A program made the translations under genes and the position numbers. A stretch of 11,646 nucleotides of DNA from positions 2,259 through 13,904 of the forward strand of contig DAYE01000077.1 in assembly GCA_002506745.1 (NCBI GenBank), given 5' to 3'. Under the pieces are notes generated by a model. It had not been told where the DNA came from and made no database searches. It saw nothing but the letters and a program-made list of their open reading frames with translations. Below, in pieces: positions 1-6,274 of the stretch (position 1 is the first letter of the stretch; each line of letters starts with the position of its first letter). This stretch comes from Euryarchaeota archaeon UBA33. Its GTDB lineage: Archaea; Thermoplasmatota; E2; DHVEG-1.

Positions 1-26
1 ATAAAAAGGTTATGTCAAAACAAATC

Positions 27-34
27 TTAAAATA
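27..34 (+). promoter_or_regulatory. TATA box for rfcL (leaderless start)
   Basis: TTAAAATA is centred about 28 bp before the rfcL ATG at 59. The TATA-to-start distance in archaea is about 25 bp, so transcription should begin at or a few bases before the start codon. No purine-rich SD lies in between (the stretch is pyrimidine-rich, ending tctcttacca). This fits a leaderless mRNA. Inferred from spacing only. Confidence 0.45.
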
Positions 35-58
35 CCCTATGAATCTTCTCTCTTACCA

Positions 59-1498
59 ATGGAGGACTGGACAGAGAAATATCGACCGAAGACTTTACGC
101 GACATCATAGGCAACGAGCGTGCTCTTTCGACCTTACGCGCCTGGGCGGAACGATGGAACCAGGGAAAAATACCGGACAAACGTGCTGCAATCCTCTCCG
201 GAAAACCCGGGACAGGAAAAACCAGCACCGCTCATGCTTTAGCCGCAGACCTTGGATGGACCGTTCTTGAACTCAACGCATCAGACGCACGCAATGAATC
301 ATCAATCAAACGCATCGCGACAGCTGGTGCGGTCAATGAAACCTTTGATATCACGGGGGGATTCACACCAGTGAGAAAAGGAGGACGAAAGCTCATCATT
401 CTTGATGAAGCAGATAACCTGTATGAAAAACTTGACAAATCAGATTCAGACAGCGGTCTTGGAGACCGGGGAGGCAAAAAAGCAATCATTGATACGATCA
501 AAATCACCAAACAGCCTATCATCTTGATTGTCAACGACTTGTATGAGCTGACAAAAGGCGGAGGGGACCCACTCAAAAACCTCTGCAACGTCATCCAATT
601 CTACACGGTGAATCCCAGTCAGATAATAGAGTTGTTAAAACATATCTGCACACAGGAACATATCACAGCGGACATCAGAGCATTAAAAACCATTGTTGAC
701 CGGTCGAAAGGGGACGTCCGATCAGCGGTAAACGACCTTCAATCACTCTGTGTCAACCGTACACAACTCACCATCGAGGATATCGATGCGCTCGGATATC
801 GGGACCGAGATACCCTCATTTTCGATGCATTACGAGAGGTGTTCAAAACAAAAAATCTCCAAAAAAGCAGAGATTGTATGCGAAATATCGATGTGGAACC
901 TGAGATGTTTTTACTCTGGATTACTGAAAATTTACCCAGAGAATATCTAGATGTGAAGGATCTCGTACGTGGTTATGAGGCACTCTCAAAAGCAGACGTG
1001 TTTTTTGGAAGAGTCGCCAAAACACGGGTCTACGACCTCTGGTCATACGCATGCGATATGATGAGTGGCGGGGTTTCTGCAGCAAAAACCCATAGCTATG
1101 GGAATGCACAATACGCGTTCCCGTTATGGTTGAAACAGATGAAAGGCAACCAATCCGCGCGGCTGATTCGTGATGGTGTGACAAAGAAAATCTCAAGTTT
1201 GAATCATGTCTCAGACCGAAAAACGAAAGAAGCGATCCTTCCGCATTTCCAGGTGTTATTTAGGAATAACCCACGATTCGCCTGCAAGATGATAAAACAC
1301 CTTGATTTCTCAGAAAGCGAAGTGAAATTCATCCTTGGGGAAAAATATCTTCATAGGATGAAAGACATCGTGCAATGCGCTGAAAAAACCGATGAGAAAC
1401 AAGAAGAAATCGAAATGACAGCCCCTATAAAACGGAAAGATGAAGAGGAGAAAAAAGAAAGCACGGATTTGAAACAACCAAGCATCTTTGATTTTTAA
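59..1498 (+). CDS. rfcL: Replication factor C large subunit (clamp loader)
   Basis: Large subunit of the archaeal clamp loader, which with RfcS opens the PCNA ring and loads it on primed DNA using ATP. The 479 residues are close to the family's usual length. Seen in the protein: the N-terminal WTEKYRPKTL box (4-13), Walker A GKPGTGKTS (48-56), Walker B LIILDEAD (112-119), sensor 1 around IVND (157-160), and the sensor-2-type GDVRSAVNDLQ (218-228). A helical collar domain follows, then a charged Glu/Lys-rich linker (about 441-470). The last residues, KQPSIFDF, form a short PCNA-interacting (PIP) box that ends on its first aromatic pair, without the basic tail seen in some relatives. The start at 59 opens directly on the conserved box and has no SD, which fits a leaderless transcript. 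The gene converges on the next one with 3 bp between stops, so there is no room for a dedicated terminator. The small subunit is not in this window. Confidence 0.96.
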   Translation: MEDWTEKYRPKTLRDIIGNERALSTLRAWAERWNQGKIPDKRAAILSGKPGTGKTSTAHALAADLGWTVLELNASDARNESSIKRIATAGAVNETFDITGGFTPVRKGGRKLIILDEADNLYEKLDKSDSDSGLGDRGGKKAIIDTIKITKQPIILIVNDLYELTKGGGDPLKNLCNVIQFYTVNPSQIIELLKHICTQEHITADIRALKTIVDRSKGDVRSAVNDLQSLCVNRTQLTIEDIDALGYRDRDTLIFDALREVFKTKNLQKSRDCMRNIDVEPEMFLLWITENLPREYLDVKDLVRGYEALSKADVFFGRVAKTRVYDLWSYACDMMSGGVSAAKTHSYGNAQYAFPLWLKQMKGNQSARLIRDGVTKKISSLNHVSDRKTKEAILPHFQVLFRNNPRFACKMIKHLDFSESEVKFILGEKYLHRMKDIVQCAEKTDEKQEEIEMTAPIKRKDEEEKKESTDLKQPSIFDF

Positions 1499-1501
1499 TC
1501 A

Positions 1502-2308
1502 TTATTTCTTCAGGTCATCGAGTTTTTTCATGACATCGACAGCTTGTTGTTTATACTCATCTTTAATCTTGGTATAGGTTTCATCAGAGATGGATTTCGC
1601 ACGGTATTGTTTCTCAAGATCTTTTAACAACGAGAGCAGTAATGATTTTTTGGCAGCGAGTGTTTCTTCTGATTCAGAGACCGCTTTCTTGGTTTTCGAC
1701 CGCTGTTTTTTCAACAAGAGCAGCAACATGGCGAGAACGATGATGACGATAAGGAAGACGATGATGATCATCGTGATGTTTAACGGTGCTTCTGTTGGCT
1801 TGTATAATAGGATCTGTATCGCGTTGTTCGCATCTGAGCCATAGAGGATATGCTCGCCTTGGAAGAGATCCCGGTTTTCGTAGGTAACAGAAAAAAAGGT
1901 GGTATTATAGAGGAGGGTTTGAATGTAATTTTGTGCACTGCTTGGAAGATGATAGGTTAGCTGCAGAGTCATGGAAGCATCTGATATCATCGAGAGGTTC
2001 GCCGCGCTCAGGTTACAGGTCCTGATATTCCCCGTGATCAGCGGGACAAGGTCTGCTCCGGACTGTAACTCGGTGATCTTCACAGCATCCTGGATGTCCT
2101 GTTGAATCCAGAACCGCAGCGAGGTGATATTCTCTGTGCCTTTATTGGTGACCTTCACAGTCTTCTCAACTTGTAGACCGGTGTTGGTAAGGGAAATTGC
2201 CACGAGTTCTTGGTCGACGACCACTCCTGTATCTGTAGCGTTGACACTCGGATACAGGACTAGGATTGTCAGTAACGTTAGGATGATGATAGATGCTATT
2301 TTCTTCAT
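1502..2308 (-). CDS. Secreted-domain single-pass membrane protein, coiled-coil tail
   Basis: I do not recognise a named family. Residues 1-24 are a signal peptide (MKK, a hydrophobic stretch, then SVNA before the likely cut). Residues 25-175 form an outside domain, probably beta-rich, with five N-x-S/T sequons (Asn 60, 99, 104, 135, 177) and a single Cys (98), consistent with a glycosylated surface domain. Residues 177-199 are one strong membrane helix, followed by a basic stop-transfer patch (KKQRSKTKK, 200-208). The inside tail (about 209-268) is charged and helical. Its second half (KDLEKQYRAKSISDETYTKIKDEY, about 229-252) follows the pattern of SHOCT-like oligomerisation segments, with a hydrophobic heptad, a short turn and a second helix. 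The ATG at 2308 has GGAG 7 bp upstream. The role is unknown; a surface sensor or envelope organiser is possible. The neighbours (rfcL, flavodoxin) give no functional clue. Confidence 0.8.
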   Translation of the reverse strand: MKKIASIIILTLLTILVLYPSVNATDTGVVVDQELVAISLTNTGLQVEKTVKVTNKGTENITSLRFWIQQDIQDAVKITELQSGADLVPLITGNIRTCNLSAANLSMISDASMTLQLTYHLPSSAQNYIQTLLYNTTFFSVTYENRDLFQGEHILYGSDANNAIQILLYKPTEAPLNITMIIIVFLIVIIVLAMLLLLLKKQRSKTKKAVSESEETLAAKKSLLLSLLKDLEKQYRAKSISDETYTKIKDEYKQQAVDVMKKLDDLKK

Positions 2309-2388
2309 ATGGATTCTCCGTTGCCATGTGTTTCTCGTTTATGTAGTTTTCGTTAATCAATCTTGAGAGAGGGCTTCATCAAAGAGTA

Positions 2389-2396
2389 CTATATAC
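2389..2396 (-). promoter_or_regulatory. Possible TATA box for the surface protein gene
   Basis: On the minus strand this reads GTATATAG, the best TATA-like octamer upstream of the ATG at 2308. It would give a leader of roughly 55-60 nt, longer than those of its neighbours, so the assignment is tentative. Confidence 0.35.
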
Positions 2397-2420
2397 AAGG
2401 TTTTCTCTTCCGTCTCTCTT

Positions 2421-2436
2421 ACAAATATCGATTTGT
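2421..2436. promoter_or_regulatory. 16-bp inverted repeat, candidate operator
   Basis: ACAAAT-ATCG-ATTTGT is a perfect 6-bp inverted repeat with a 4-bp spacer. It lies between the two divergent TATA boxes and ends 8 bp before the flavodoxin TATA element. This position suits a dimeric repressor or activator acting on the flavodoxin promoter. Short AT-rich repeats can arise by chance. Confidence 0.35.
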
Positions 2437-2444
2437 TCAGAACC

Positions 2445-2458
2445 ATTATATATAAAAA
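2445..2458 (+). promoter_or_regulatory. TATA box for flavodoxin gene
   Basis: The AT run ATTATATATAAAAA is a strong archaeal TATA element. A start about 25 bp downstream (around 2475-2480) gives a leader of about 20 nt. That leader would contain AAGGAAG at 2484-2490, 7 bp before the ATG at 2498. Confidence 0.6.
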
Positions 2459-2497
2459 GTAGGTACTAGGCCCGGAACGTATCAAGGAAGAGTATCT

Positions 2498-2989
2498 ATG
2501 ACGATTGGAATTGTGTATTATTCAAGAACAGGGAACACGCGGGCTGCGGCACAACTTCTTGCCGACAAACTCAAACAACAGAATTTATCTGTTGATCTCA
2601 TCGAGATCGAAGCGGTGAAACGCCCAGGGTTTTTTAGCGCGGGACGTGCTGCGATGAAACAAATAGAGTTACCGATTAAAAACACTGATGTGGATTTAGG
2701 TAACTATTCGACATTGGTTGTTGGATCACCGACCTGGGGAGGATGCTGCTCGCCTTTTATTAAAACATTCTTTTCTTCTGCAAAAAACATCAAAGGGAAA
2801 AAAACAGCACTGTTCATCACAGGCGGTGGAATGCCAGATCCGCAGGGAAAACCACGACAGATGATGCAACAGGATCTTACGAATTTTAGTGTGAATCTCT
2901 CCGATAGCTTCCTTGGTCTGCAGATGAAGAAAGGAAAGATAATAAAAGGAGAACAACAGGTTGATCAGTTTGTTCAATCAATCCTTTAA
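2498..2989 (+). CDS. Flavodoxin-family FMN protein
   Basis: Small FMN-binding electron carrier of the flavodoxin fold, 163 residues, close to a short-chain flavodoxin. Seen: the first beta strand TIGIVYYS runs into the phosphate-binding loop SRTGNT (9-14). The loop around the isoalloxazine ring is GSPTWGG (76-82), followed by a vicinal Cys pair (83-84). A third glycine loop is TGGGMPD (108-114). There is no signal peptide or membrane helix, so it is cytosolic. It could be a true flavodoxin or a small NAD(P)H-type FMN reductase or quinone reductase; the sequence alone does not separate these. It is transcribed alone, divergent from the surface protein and convergent with htpX. The ATG has an SD-like AAGGAAG 7 bp upstream and a strong TATA box. 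Confidence 0.88.
   Translation: MTIGIVYYSRTGNTRAAAQLLADKLKQQNLSVDLIEIEAVKRPGFFSAGRAAMKQIELPIKNTDVDLGNYSTLVVGSPTWGGCCSPFIKTFFSSAKNIKGKKTALFITGGGMPDPQGKPRQMMQQDLTNFSVNLSDSFLGLQMKKGKIIKGEQQVDQFVQSIL
2945..2962 (+). repeat. Direct repeat copy 1 (18 bp)
   Basis: AAAGGAGAACAACAGGTT inside the flavodoxin 3' end matches AAAGGAGAACCACCGGTT at 3004-3021 in 16 of 18 positions, 59 bp apart. It is probably a small local duplication; no function is evident. Confidence 0.4.
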
Positions 2990-2992
2990 AAT

Positions 2993-3022
2993 AAACCAGT
3001 GTTAAAGGAGAACCACCGGTTT
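2993..3022. terminator. Hairpin between convergent flavodoxin and htpX
   Basis: AAACCAGTG (2993-3001) can pair with CACCGGTTT (3014-3022) with one mismatch, leaving a 12-nt loop. It sits exactly between the two convergent stop codons and reads into short T-rich tracts on both strands (gttttaca on plus, gtttatttta on minus). A bidirectional terminator or transcript-end stabiliser is plausible. Confidence 0.35.
3004..3021 (+). repeat. Direct repeat copy 2 (18 bp)
   Basis: Second copy of the repeat at 2945-2962, with 2 mismatches. It lies in the gap between the convergent flavodoxin and htpX stop codons and overlaps the right arm of the hairpin there. Confidence 0.4.
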
Positions 3023-3933
3023 TACATCGATCGTAAGCGACGAATCCGCTCATCAAGAGGTGGATGGGTCGACCATATCGATTCACGGAGTGCTCGTTTG
3101 AACGGGTTTGAAATGTACAATGGTGCGACCGTCTTTGAGCCTTTGGGATCGTCAGGGATATCTGCTTTGATTTTCTCTAATGCTTTTGCGAGTCCTTCTG
3201 GATTTCTCGTCAGATATGCTCCGTCAGCATCGGCAAGGTACTCTCGTCTGCGTGAAATCGCAAGATAAGTAAGTCGTGAGAAGATCGGTGCGAGAATAAT
3301 GAAGATGATGGCGATGACAAGAACAATGATGTTGCCTCCTCCTTTTTGATTATTATTACTTCTCCCGCCGGAAAACCACAGCATCCGTAACGCGATCTCC
3401 GCGATAAGAGCAATCGCTCCTACGACTCCGACGGTAACGGTCATCACCAGGATGTCACGGTTCTGGATATGGCTCATCTCATGACCAATGACGCCTTCAA
3501 GTTCCTCAGAGTTCAACTGCTGCAAAGCTCCGGTGGTTGCGCAGATAATGGCATCAGAGGGTTTATGACCGGTCGCAAACGCGTTGATATCCCGTGATTC
3601 CTGCACATAGACCTTTGGCGTTGGTAAGCCGGCAGCAATAGCCATCTCCTCGACTTTATAGCCCAGGAGTTTTTCTTCTCTGTTTTGTGGGTTTATCGGT
3701 CGTGCTCCCGCTGCAGAAATAACACTCTGTACAGAAAATGAGTAGGTAATAAAGATGTAGAACAGCGCGACTGGCAGCGCAAGCATCATGGTCAGTACGG
3801 GGGGAGCACCAAGAATATAACCGATAGCAAAAATAACAGAAAAAAGGAGAATGACCATCAGCATACAGATAACAAGGGTATCGAACTTGTTTTTCCGTAT
3901 ATGGTCTTCTATGAGTCTTGGTTGCTGTTCCAT
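3022..3933 (-). CDS. htpX: HtpX-family membrane zinc metalloprotease
   Basis: M48 peptidase in the cytoplasmic membrane that degrades misfolded membrane proteins; 303 residues, close to the usual length. Seen: two N-terminal membrane helices (about 17-40 and 43-68), then the conserved NAFATG (117-122). The zinc site HEMSH (151-155) has the catalytic Glu 152, and the third zinc ligand is Glu 231 in EYLADADGA (231-239). A second pair of hydrophobic helices lies at about 161-185 and 201-225, separated by a loop rich in Gly and Asn. The C-terminal STHPPLDERI (288-297) is the typical HtpX ending. The gene starts 21 bp after the lemA stop on the same strand, so the two are probably one operon. Its own SD is weak (AAGGAT overlapping the lemA stop, 17 bp before the ATG), which suggests translation partly coupled to lemA. 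Confidence 0.95.
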   Translation of the reverse strand: MEQQPRLIEDHIRKNKFDTLVICMLMVILLFSVIFAIGYILGAPPVLTMMLALPVALFYIFITYSFSVQSVISAAGARPINPQNREEKLLGYKVEEMAIAAGLPTPKVYVQESRDINAFATGHKPSDAIICATTGALQQLNSEELEGVIGHEMSHIQNRDILVMTVTVGVVGAIALIAEIALRMLWFSGGRSNNNQKGGGNIIVLVIAIIFIILAPIFSRLTYLAISRRREYLADADGAYLTRNPEGLAKALEKIKADIPDDPKGSKTVAPLYISNPFKRALRESIWSTHPPLDERIRRLRSM

Positions 3934-3954
3934 AGTTACAGAGAGTCGATATCC

Positions 3955-4518
3955 TTAGAAGGATACTTTGGGTACTTCTCGTGACGCTTCTGGGATTTGC
4001 AGCATTTCATGTGTTTTCTTCCCCATCATGTTCGCAAAGATATTGCCAGGGAAGGTCTCAATGATGTTGTTGAACTGTAGTACCGAGTCGTTGAAGTGTT
4101 GTCGTGAGTATGATATCTTATCCTCAGTGTGTGTGAGTTCATCCTGAAGTTGTAAGAAATTCTGATTCGCTTTCAGATCAGGGTAGCTTTCTGCAACCGC
4201 AAATAAAGTCTTTAACGCACCAGTCAGCATAGTATCTGCATTCATGCTCTCCTGTGGTGTCTTTGCAGTCATGATTGCAGATCTGGCTTGTGTGACTGCC
4301 TCAAGTGTCCCTCGCTCATGATTCATGTAGCCTTTGACGGTTTCCATGAGATTCGGGATAAGGTCAGCCCGTCGTTTAAGCTGCACATCGATTTGTGCCC
4401 ATGCGTTATCTATGCGGTTTTCGTATCTGATGACTCGGTTGTAGTAGCTGAAAAACCAGAGCAGAACCACAACAACAATCAGCAGTATGACAAGTCCAAT
4501 TATTAACATTAGGTCCAT
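3955..4518 (-). CDS. lemA: LemA family membrane protein
   Basis: LemA-family protein of 187 residues, the usual size. Seen: one N-terminal membrane helix (about 4-24) with a very short outside end, then a long alpha-helical domain. That domain carries the family blocks IDVQLKRRADLIPNL (43-57), the segment from AVAESYPDLKAN to LTHTEDKI, and the stretch from SRQHFNDSVLQFNN to TFPGNIFA. Its biochemical role is not settled in any organism. The lemA-htpX pairing recurs in bacteria and archaea and suggests joint work in envelope protein quality control. The ATG at 4518 has an excellent SD (GAGGAGGC, 4524-4531 on the minus strand) and a TATA box about 40 bp upstream, so it is the first gene of the lemA-htpX operon. 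Confidence 0.95.
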   Translation of the reverse strand: MDLMLIIGLVILLIVVVVLLWFFSYYNRVIRYENRIDNAWAQIDVQLKRRADLIPNLMETVKGYMNHERGTLEAVTQARSAIMTAKTPQESMNADTMLTGALKTLFAVAESYPDLKANQNFLQLQDELTHTEDKISYSRQHFNDSVLQFNNIIETFPGNIFANMMGKKTHEMLQIPEASREVPKVSF

Positions 4519-4555
4519 AGTTTGCCTCCTCAGGGATAGGTGTAATAAGATGTTT

Positions 4556-4563
4556 TATTTAAA
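4556..4563 (-). promoter_or_regulatory. TATA box for lemA-htpX, inside an inverted repeat
   Basis: The minus strand reads TTTAAATA, about 41 bp before the lemA ATG. The predicted leader is roughly 15 nt and contains the strong SD. The element is enclosed by a perfect inverted repeat ATGTTT (4550-4555) / AAACAT (4561-4566), so a regulator binding there would block TBP. AT-rich repeats of this size may be coincidental. Confidence 0.5.
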
Positions 4564-4574
4564 CATATCGTGTG

Positions 4575-4583
4575 AAAAAGAAA
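4575..4583 (-). terminator. Oligo-T terminator after the aldolase gene
   Basis: On the minus strand TTTCTTTTT lies about 16 bp after the aldolase stop codon and before the lemA TATA box. Archaeal transcription often ends at such T-rich tracts without a hairpin. It would separate the aldolase unit from lemA-htpX. Confidence 0.4.
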
Positions 4584-4598
4584 TAGCACGAGTGTTTC

Positions 4599-5381
4599 TT
4601 ATTTCTTTTTTCCTTTGAAAAGTTCGAATGCTTCCTTTGGTGTCGCGTTCTTATGGACGATCGCGTTGACTGCTTTTATCATATTGACCGGGTTAGTGCT
4701 TTGGAAGATATTCCGCCCCATGTCCACACCAATGGCTCCTGCTTGTATCGCATCATACGACATCTGTAACGCTTCATCCGCTGGTTGTTTCTTCCCACCC
4801 GCGATGACGACCGGCACTGGACAGGATTCGATGACCTTCTCGAACTCGGGGACATAATAGGTTTTTACGATATGTGCGCCAAGCTCGGCAGCAATCCGTG
4901 AGGCAAGACTCATGTAGCGAACGTCTCGTTTCATTTCTTTTCCCACTGCAGTGACTGCTAACACAGGAATCCCGTATCGTTCCGCCTCGTCGATGTAATG
5001 AGTCATCCCAAGGATGGTGTCCCGTTCGAATTCAGCTCCGACAAGAATCGAGTACGCCACACCAGATGCATTCAGTCGGATCGCATCCTCGATAGAGACG
5101 ACCGTGCCTTCCTGCAAAAGTCTTGGGCCGATGATGCTTGTTCCTCCGGAGACACGCAGGACGATGGGAACATCGATCGTGGGGTTGATGTAGTCTCGAA
5201 GCGCACCACGCGTCAGCATTAACGTATCAGTGTACGGTAACAAGGGATTAACCATGCAATTCAGTTGTTCAAGCCCTGAGGTAGGGCCCATGAAGTACCC
5301 ATGGTCGACCGCAAGCATGACGGTCCGTCCATCTTTTGGTTTAATGATTCTGGAAAGCCGATTTTTCATACCCCAATCCAT
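4599..5381 (-). CDS. LsrF/DhnA-type class I aldolase or thiolase
   Basis: TIM-barrel enzyme of the DhnA class I aldolase family, 260 residues. It resembles LsrF (3-hydroxy-5-phosphonooxypentane-2,4-dione thiolase, the last step in autoinducer-2 breakdown) more than the archaeal fructose-bisphosphate aldolase or the ADH synthase used in aromatic amino acid synthesis. Seen: the N-terminal MDWGMKNRLSRI, then TVMLAVDHGYFMGPTSGLE (20-38) with Asp 26 and His 27. TRGALR is at 57-62 and AVTAVGKEMKRD at 142-153. The Schiff-base Lys 173 sits in IVKTYY, followed by the phosphate-site VVIAGGKK (191-198) and GVDMGRNIFQS (218-228). It lacks the ~30-residue N-terminal extension of bacterial LsrF. GGAGG lies 9 bp before the ATG, behind a TATA box. 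No lsr genes are nearby, so the substrate is probably another phosphorylated sugar or diketone. Family certain, substrate uncertain. Confidence 0.85.
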   Translation of the reverse strand: MDWGMKNRLSRIIKPKDGRTVMLAVDHGYFMGPTSGLEQLNCMVNPLLPYTDTLMLTRGALRDYINPTIDVPIVLRVSGGTSIIGPRLLQEGTVVSIEDAIRLNASGVAYSILVGAEFERDTILGMTHYIDEAERYGIPVLAVTAVGKEMKRDVRYMSLASRIAAELGAHIVKTYYVPEFEKVIESCPVPVVIAGGKKQPADEALQMSYDAIQAGAIGVDMGRNIFQSTNPVNMIKAVNAIVHKNATPKEAFELFKGKKK

Positions 5382-5393
5382 ACTTACTTGCCT

Positions 5394-5412
5394 CCGTTTT
5401 CCTGGTAAACGG
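5394..5412. promoter_or_regulatory. 19-bp near-perfect palindrome over aldolase start site
   Basis: CCGTTTTCCTGGTAAACGG pairs in 8 of 9 symmetric positions; only the T/T pair at 5400/5406 fails. It lies downstream of the aldolase TATA box, over the predicted transcription start (about 5398), and overlaps the first bases of the GGAGG SD (5391-5395). It fits a repressor operator. If it is partly transcribed, its right half could also affect SD access. Confidence 0.5.
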
Positions 5413-5420
5413 CGCAGGAT

Positions 5421-5428
5421 TATATAAA
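5421..5428 (-). promoter_or_regulatory. TATA box for the LsrF-like gene
   Basis: The minus strand reads TTTATATA, a consensus archaeal TATA box, centred about 43 bp before the ATG at 5381. The predicted leader is about 16 nt and carries GGAGG. Confidence 0.65.
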
Positions 5429-5513
5429 CTCTTACTGTCCCTTTTCAAGGAGAGATGGTTTTTCACGGATTTTTATTATTTTCAAGTATTTACTAGATTA
5501 TGATAAGGGTCGA

Positions 5514-5521
5514 AAAATATA
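5514..5521 (+). promoter_or_regulatory. TATA box, leaderless start of membrane gene
   Basis: AAAAATATAAG (about 5513-5523) is centred about 31 bp before the ATG at 5549. No SD is present in gtatgtattattttaATG. Transcription should begin within a few bases of the start codon. Confidence 0.5.
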
Positions 5522-5548
5522 AGTCTCTCTGATGTATGTATTATTTTA

Positions 5549-6184
5549 ATGAGTGAAAGGAAGGAGGCACCAATAGGAATCATTGTATTTCTCATCTTCA
5601 TCGTCTTGATCGATGTAGTTTTCTTATATTATCTAGGGAATACTCTTATGGCGATGAACGGGGATCTTACCACGTTTCTAACAGTCTCCCATGACAACAT
5701 CCTGATGTGGATTGATGTGTTGTTCGTGATACTGTCGTTAATGATTATCCCCTATGGTTTTTTGAAAAGAAAAAATTCAGCACGAATCTTTGCGTTCGTG
5801 TTTCTCTCGTATTCAGTATTAAGAACAATCCTTTACATCTTTATGACCGGCGAAAAAAACATTGGGTATCTTTTGTTCGCACTGTTTGTCCTATCCCTGC
5901 TGTATCTTTTCACGACATCAGTAAAAAATTACTTCGGTAACATCACAACGGCTATCGTCCCAGTTGAGATTGCCAAGGAATACACCTATGGGCTCTATAC
6001 GCTGTACACCGAGCTGGTTCACTTAAGGAATGGAAAAAACCAGGTCATCTATTTTTTCAGTAAAAAAACACCGAAAAGCGGGACTACAACCTCCTTGCCA
6101 GAGGGATATCATGTTGAAGTAAGCAAGAGGTCAGGATTGCCGTATCTGAAAAAAGATCCGGATGCGTTCCCAACAGCCTCATAA
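5549..6184 (+). CDS. Four-helix membrane protein with small C-terminal soluble domain
   Basis: I do not recognise a named family. The 211 residues include four membrane helices (about 9-31, 50-72, 79-100, 104-125), joined by short loops with few charges. A soluble C-terminal region follows, whose block 147-201 contains YTLYTELVHLRNGK, then YFFSKKTPKSG (168-178), LPEGYHVEV (183-191) and SGLPYLKK (195-202). From memory, this tyrosine- and lysine-rich block occurs in many unnamed archaeal proteins, often alone as a protein of about 60 residues. Here it appears fused to a membrane anchor and probably faces the cytoplasm. No catalytic residues stand out. It diverges from the LsrF-like gene and sits alone between two promoters. 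The ATG at 5549 has no SD and fits a leaderless mRNA. Confidence 0.78.
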   Translation: MSERKEAPIGIIVFLIFIVLIDVVFLYYLGNTLMAMNGDLTTFLTVSHDNILMWIDVLFVILSLMIIPYGFLKRKNSARIFAFVFLSYSVLRTILYIFMTGEKNIGYLLFALFVLSLLYLFTTSVKNYFGNITTAIVPVEIAKEYTYGLYTLYTELVHLRNGKNQVIYFFSKKTPKSGTTTSLPEGYHVEVSKRSGLPYLKKDPDAFPTAS

Positions 6185-6224
6185 ATTCTAAGGACCTCAT
6201 CTCCTCTTTTCTGGTGGCAAAACC

Positions 6225-6235
6225 TTTTTTATGTG
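6225..6235 (+). promoter_or_regulatory. T-run and weak TATA-like element before pepD
   Basis: TTTTTTATGTG may serve twice. The six-T run could end transcription of the membrane gene that stops at 6184. The TTTTATGT part lies about 45 bp before the pepD ATG and could be its TATA element, with a leader of about 20 nt carrying GGGAG (6263-6267). Both readings are tentative. Confidence 0.3.
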
Positions 6236-6274
6236 TTGTGTTGTTACCAGTTCGTAGAATAAGGGAGACAGTTT

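Noticed and set aside
232..594. 120-codon minus-strand frame inside rfcL
   Set aside because: It is antisense to the Walker A to sensor 1 region of RFC-L, with no domain signal of its own.
4599..5381. Evidence for an autoinducer-2 quorum system
   Set aside because: Only the LsrF-like enzyme is present. No lsr kinase, isomerase, transporter or luxS-like gene is visible, so I call only the family.
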